Part shown: positions 7,156 to 9,021 of the stretch, in pieces
Position numbering within the stretch: position 1 is the first letter of the stretch
Layout of the letters: each line of letters starts with the position of its first letter
Assembly: GCA_014191535.1 (NCBI GenBank)
Contig: BJHC01000040.1
Coordinates: forward strand, 1 to 9,021
Direction of reading: 5' to 3'
Origin: Cyanobium sp.
Lineage (GTDB): Bacteria; Cyanobacteriota; Cyanobacteriia; PCC-6307; Cyanobiaceae
Length of the DNA stretch: 9,021 nt
Made by a program: the position numbers and the translations under genes
Notes under the pieces: model-generated
What the model saw: the letters and a program-made list of their open reading frames with translations, nothing else
Database searches by the model: none
Told to the model about the DNA's origin: nothing

Positions 7156-7272
7156 GCAAGACGGTGATGGGAATGCCGATGTTCTAGGCGCCATGCCGAG
7201 TCCTGCCCAGTGTCTGGAACACCATGCGAGGACAGGAAATGGCCTTAACCTGCCTCGACTACGGACCGTGCC
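7156..7272. promoter_or_regulatory. Divergent spacer between PLD gene and minD
   Basis: These 117 bp separate the start of the minus-strand PLD-CHR unit from minD, so they should hold the promoters of both. A minus-strand -10-like TAGAAC (about 7183-7188) is present without a convincing -35, and I see no clear plus-strand pair. A short inverted repeat, gtcct 7200-7204 and aggac 7229-7233, is centred in the spacer. An in-frame TAA at 7246-7248 limits how far minD can extend. Confidence 0.35.
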
Positions 7273-8091
7273 GTGACCACCTCGGGGAGTCGCTCCATCC
7301 TGATTTGCTCAGGCAAGGGAGGCGTGGGCAAAACCACCCTCACCGCCAACCTGGGCATCGCCCTGGCCAGGCAGGGCATGCGCACCGCTGTGCTGGATGC
7401 CGACTTCGGCCTGCGCAACCTCGATCTGCTGCTGGGCCTGGAGAACCGGATCGTCTACACCGCCCAGGAGGTGCTGGCGGAGAGCTGCCGGCTTGACCAG
7501 GCCCTGGTGAAGCACAAGCAGGAGCCGAATCTGGCGCTGCTGCCCGCGGGCAACCCCCGCATGCTCGAGTGGCTGAAGCCCGAGGACATGCAGCGGATCG
7601 TGGCGCTGCTGCGCGACAGCTTCGACATCGTGCTGATCGACTGTCCCGCCGGCATCGAAGACGGCTTCAAGAACGCCGCCGCCGCCGCCGAGGAGGCGAT
7701 CGTGATCACGACCCCGGAAGTGTCCGCCGTGCGGGACGCTGACCGGGTGATCGGGCTGCTGAACACCCGTGGCATCAAGCCGATTCAGCTGGTGCTCAAC
7801 CGGGTGCGGCCGAAGATGATGGCCAACCAGGAGATGTTGGCGGTGGACGACGTCACCGACATCCTGGCGCTGCCCCTGCTGGGCCTGGTGCTGGAGGACG
7901 AACAGGTGATCGTGAGCACCAACCGCGGCGAACCGCTGACGCTGAACGGCAGCCAGTCGCCTGCGGCCCAGGCCTACAGCAACATCGCCCGCCGGGTCTG
8001 CGGTGAAGAGGTGCCCTTGATCGATCCGGCCAAGGTGCGGCGCGGCCTGCGGGCCAAGCTCGGCCGCCTGATGCAAACCAAGATCTTCTGA
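7273..8091 (+). CDS. minD: Septum site-determining ATPase MinD
   Basis: MinD is a membrane-cycling ParA/MinD-type ATPase that carries MinC to the membrane and is released by MinE. The 272-residue protein has the deviant Walker [10 protein letters not shown] (signature Lys15, P-loop Lys20), switch [11 protein letters not shown] (41-50), Walker [11 protein letters not shown] (D123) and, at its end, the amphipathic membrane-targeting helix (about 257-272, ending [10 protein letters not shown]). Start: the GTG at 7273 is the first start codon after an in-frame TAA at 7246-7248 and puts the Walker A box at the usual distance from the N-terminus; no Shine-Dalgarno is seen. minE starts 4 nt after its stop. 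In this window it is separated from minC and must have its own promoter in the 117-bp spacer. Confidence 0.97.
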   Translation: MTTSGSRSILICSGKGGVGKTTLTANLGIALARQGMRTAVLDADFGLRNLDLLLGLENRIVYTAQEVLAESCRLDQALVKHKQEPNLALLPAGNPRMLEWLKPEDMQRIVALLRDSFDIVLIDCPAGIEDGFKNAAAAAEEAIVITTPEVSAVRDADRVIGLLNTRGIKPIQLVLNRVRPKMMANQEMLAVDDVTDILALPLLGLVLEDEQVIVSTNRGEPLTLNGSQSPAAQAYSNIARRVCGEEVPLIDPAKVRRGLRAKLGRLMQTKIF

Positions 8092-8095
8092 GCCG

Positions 8096-8458
8096 ATGAC
8101 CCTGCGCGATTTCGTTAACAAGCTGCTCGGTCGTCAGCCCGCCAGCGCCACCACCGCCCGCGAGCGGCTGCAGTTGGTGCTCGCCCACGACCGCAGCGAT
8201 CTCAACCCGGAACTGCTCGAGCAGATGCGCCGGGAAATCCTCGAAGTGGTGAGCCGCTACGTGGAGATCGACCTCGAGGAAGGCGACGTGAGCCTGGAAA
8301 CCGAGGACCGGGTGACGGCCCTGGTGGCCAACCTGCCGATCCGGCGGGCCAAGGCCGTGGTGCGGCCCGAGACCGAGCCGGCCGCCCACGAACCGGCCCC
8401 AGCCACCGCGGCCAGCAAGGAAGAAAGCGAGCCCGTCTGGACCGCCACCCAGGCCTGA
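8096..8458 (+). CDS. minE: Cell division topological specificity factor MinE
   Basis: MinE stimulates the MinD ATPase and drives its release from the membrane, restricting MinC/MinD to the poles. The N-terminal membrane/MinD-contact helix ([13 protein letters not shown], 1-13), the [19 protein letters not shown] block (21-39) that is the anti-MinCD strand/helix, and the C-terminal specificity domain (about 40-88) are all present. At 120 residues it is longer than the roughly 90-100 residues of many MinE proteins. The excess is a low-complexity tail (91-120) rich in Glu, Ala, Pro and Thr, probably disordered. It starts 4 nt after minD, so the two are co-transcribed. Confidence 0.95.
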   Translation: MTLRDFVNKLLGRQPASATTARERLQLVLAHDRSDLNPELLEQMRREILEVVSRYVEIDLEEGDVSLETEDRVTALVANLPIRRAKAVVRPETEPAAHEPAPATAASKEESEPVWTATQA

Positions 8459-8468
8459 GGGGAACCCT

Positions 8469-8494
8469 GGGGGGAGCTCCGCAGCCAGCCCCCC
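8469..8494 (+). promoter_or_regulatory. G6/C6 hairpin abutting the LuxR-type start codon
   Basis: Six G at 8469-8474 can pair with six C at 8489-8494 around a 14-nt loop. The stem ends directly before the ATG at 8495 and includes the only purine-rich stretch upstream of it. It could hold down translation of the regulator or block ribosome read-through from minE. This is inferred from sequence complementarity only. Confidence 0.3.
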
Positions 8495-8698
8495 ATGGCC
8501 AACGACCGCCTGACCGCCGTCACCCCCGCTGAGCGGCAGGTGCTGGCGGCGTTGCGGCGTGGTCTGAGCAACAAGGCGATCGCCGCCGAGCTGGTGCTCA
8601 GTCCACGAACCGTGGAATGCCACATCTCCCATCTGCTGGCCAAGAGCAGCTGCCGAAGCCGCACCCAACTGCTGCTGTGGGCCCTGACCGAGCGATAG
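8495..8698 (+). CDS. Stand-alone LuxR/GerE-type HTH regulator, 67 aa
   Basis: The whole protein is one DNA-binding domain of the LuxR/GerE class. TPAERQVLAALRRGLSNKAIAAELVLSPRTVECHISHLLAK (10-50) gives the entry helix, scaffold helix and recognition helix (SPRTVECHISHL), then SRTQLLLWAL closes the fourth helix. There is no receiver or autoinducer domain. Small single-domain LuxR proteins are known in cyanobacteria (PedR of Synechocystis responds to photosynthetic electron flow), but I cannot say this is its orthologue. The SSCRSR stretch (51-56), where many relatives have a Leu-Gly-Val turn before SRTQL, includes a Cys (C53) besides C42. It lies 36 nt after minE on the same strand and 27 nt before a tRNA gene, so it may share the minDE transcript. 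Confidence 0.85.
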   Translation: MANDRLTAVTPAERQVLAALRRGLSNKAIAAELVLSPRTVECHISHLLAKSSCRSRTQLLLWALTER

Positions 8699-8707
8699 GC
8701 TCGGCCC

Positions 8708-8722
8708 GGAAGCCCCGCTTCC
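8708..8722 (+). other. Small hairpin between regulator and tRNA-Thr
   Basis: GGAAGC 8708-8713 pairs with GCTTCC 8717-8722 around a CCC loop, ending 3 nt before the tRNA. The following bases (TCT) are not a real T run, so it is at best a weak attenuator or a processing signal for the tRNA 5' end. Confidence 0.3.
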
Positions 8723-8725
8723 TCT

Positions 8726-8797
8726 GCCGGCTTAGCTCAGTGGTAGAGCAGCGCTTTTGTAAAGCGAAGGCCATCGGTTCAAATCCGTTAGCCGGCT
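8726..8797 (+). tRNA. trnT: tRNA-Thr (anticodon UGU)
   Basis: This 72-nt cloverleaf has a perfect 7-bp acceptor stem (GCCGGCT 8726-8732 with AGCCGGC 8790-8796) and discriminator T at 8797. The D arm is GCTC-AGTGGTA-GAGC. The anticodon loop is TTTGTAA with anticodon TGT, which reads ACA threonine codons. The T loop is TTCAAAT. CCA is not encoded. The first anticodon-stem pair is a G-A mismatch, which E. coli tRNA-Thr also has as I remember it. In the T stem (ATCGG with CCGTT) the second pair is T-T where a T-A is expected. Confidence 0.95.
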
Positions 8798-8816
8798 TAC
8801 AACCCAACGCCTGCAC

Positions 8817-8842
8817 AAAAAAAGGGCGCCTTTGAGGCGCCC
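8817..8842 (-). terminator. Rho-independent terminator of psbD
   Basis: GGGCGCC 8824-8830 and GGCGCCC 8836-8842 form a 7-bp stem around a 5-nt loop. On the minus strand seven T follow (A run 8823-8817 on the plus strand). It sits 36 nt beyond the psbD stop. On the plus strand no T run follows the stem, so it does not serve as a canonical terminator for the tRNA. Confidence 0.9.
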
Positions 8843-8878
8843 TGGATAATGATCGCTGGGATCGGAATCGGCCTTCGA

Positions 8879-9021
8879 TCAGAGGGCGTTGCCGCGGGGC
8901 AGAACCTCTTCAGGGAAGACGAAGTTTTCGTGCGGCTGGTCAGCCGGTGCCATCCAGGCACGCAGACCTTCATTCAACAGAATGTTCTTCGTGTAGAAGG
9001 TCTCGAATTCGGGGTCCTCAG
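8879..9021 (-). CDS. psbD: Photosystem II D2 protein, C-terminal end (partial)
   Basis: This is the last 46 codons of D2, the reaction-centre subunit that with D1 binds the electron-transfer cofactors of photosystem II. The segment reads [20 protein letters not shown], then [20 protein letters not shown] and PRGNAL before a TGA at 8879-8881, which is the typical D2 C-terminus. The 5' part lies outside the window. In the usual cyanobacterial psbD-psbC operon, psbC begins inside the end of psbD. Here a terminator follows 36 nt after the stop and no psbC frame is present, so this is a monocistronic psbD copy, matching the second psbD gene (psbDII) of many cyanobacteria. Confidence 0.95.

Noticed and set aside
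7309..8668. Minus-strand ORFs of 270 and 271 codons opposite minD, minE and the LuxR-type gene
   Set aside because: They are antisense shadows of well-supported proteins; no recognisable motif.
8824..8842. Hairpin after the tRNA as a plus-strand terminator
   Set aside because: No T run follows it on the plus strand; the T run is on the minus-strand side, behind psbD.
1..9021. CRISPR array, insertion sequence, phage or toxin-antitoxin genes
   Set aside because: No regularly spaced repeats, terminal inverted repeats, transposase/integrase motifs or small two-gene toxin modules were seen on either strand.

Overview
The window is a GC-rich stretch of a cyanobacterial chromosome. It carries cytochrome b6 and subunit IV of the b6f complex, the 3' end of the photosystem II D2 gene, a carboxyl-terminal processing protease of the D1-maturing type and a minCDE set. 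The combination, the near-complete lack of Shine-Dalgarno sequences and the strong G/C third-position bias fit a high-GC picocyanobacterium of the Synechococcus/Cyanobium type. The genus is an inference.

Layout: bases 1-366 hold no convincing gene, only a weak 56-codon minus-strand ORF and short repeats. Next come a minus-strand terminator (368-393) and the minus-strand pair petB-petD. Divergent from petB, with about 50 bp between starts, runs a plus-strand chain: ctpA, an HD-domain phosphohydrolase overlapping it by 1 nt, and minC 10 nt further on. MinC ends in a CTAG palindrome that is also the stop of a gene on the other strand. A three-gene minus-strand block follows (4983-7155): a two-HKD phospholipase D-family protein, then two half-size chromate-transporter (CHR) proteins, translationally coupled by 1- and 4-nt overlaps. 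After a 117-bp divergent spacer the plus strand resumes with minD, minE, a 67-residue stand-alone LuxR-type HTH protein and tRNA-Thr(UGU). The window closes with the C-terminal 46 codons of psbD on the minus strand, with its own terminator and no psbC behind it.

Functionally, the left and right ends serve photosynthetic electron transport (b6f, D2, and CtpA, which in this family matures D1), and the centre serves placement of the division site (MinC, MinD, MinE). The PLD/CHR block lies between minC and minDE and looks like an accessory insertion into a housekeeping cell-division locus. It is the most unusual arrangement here. I found no CRISPR array, insertion sequence, phage gene or defence system, and nothing that amounts to a clearly new system.
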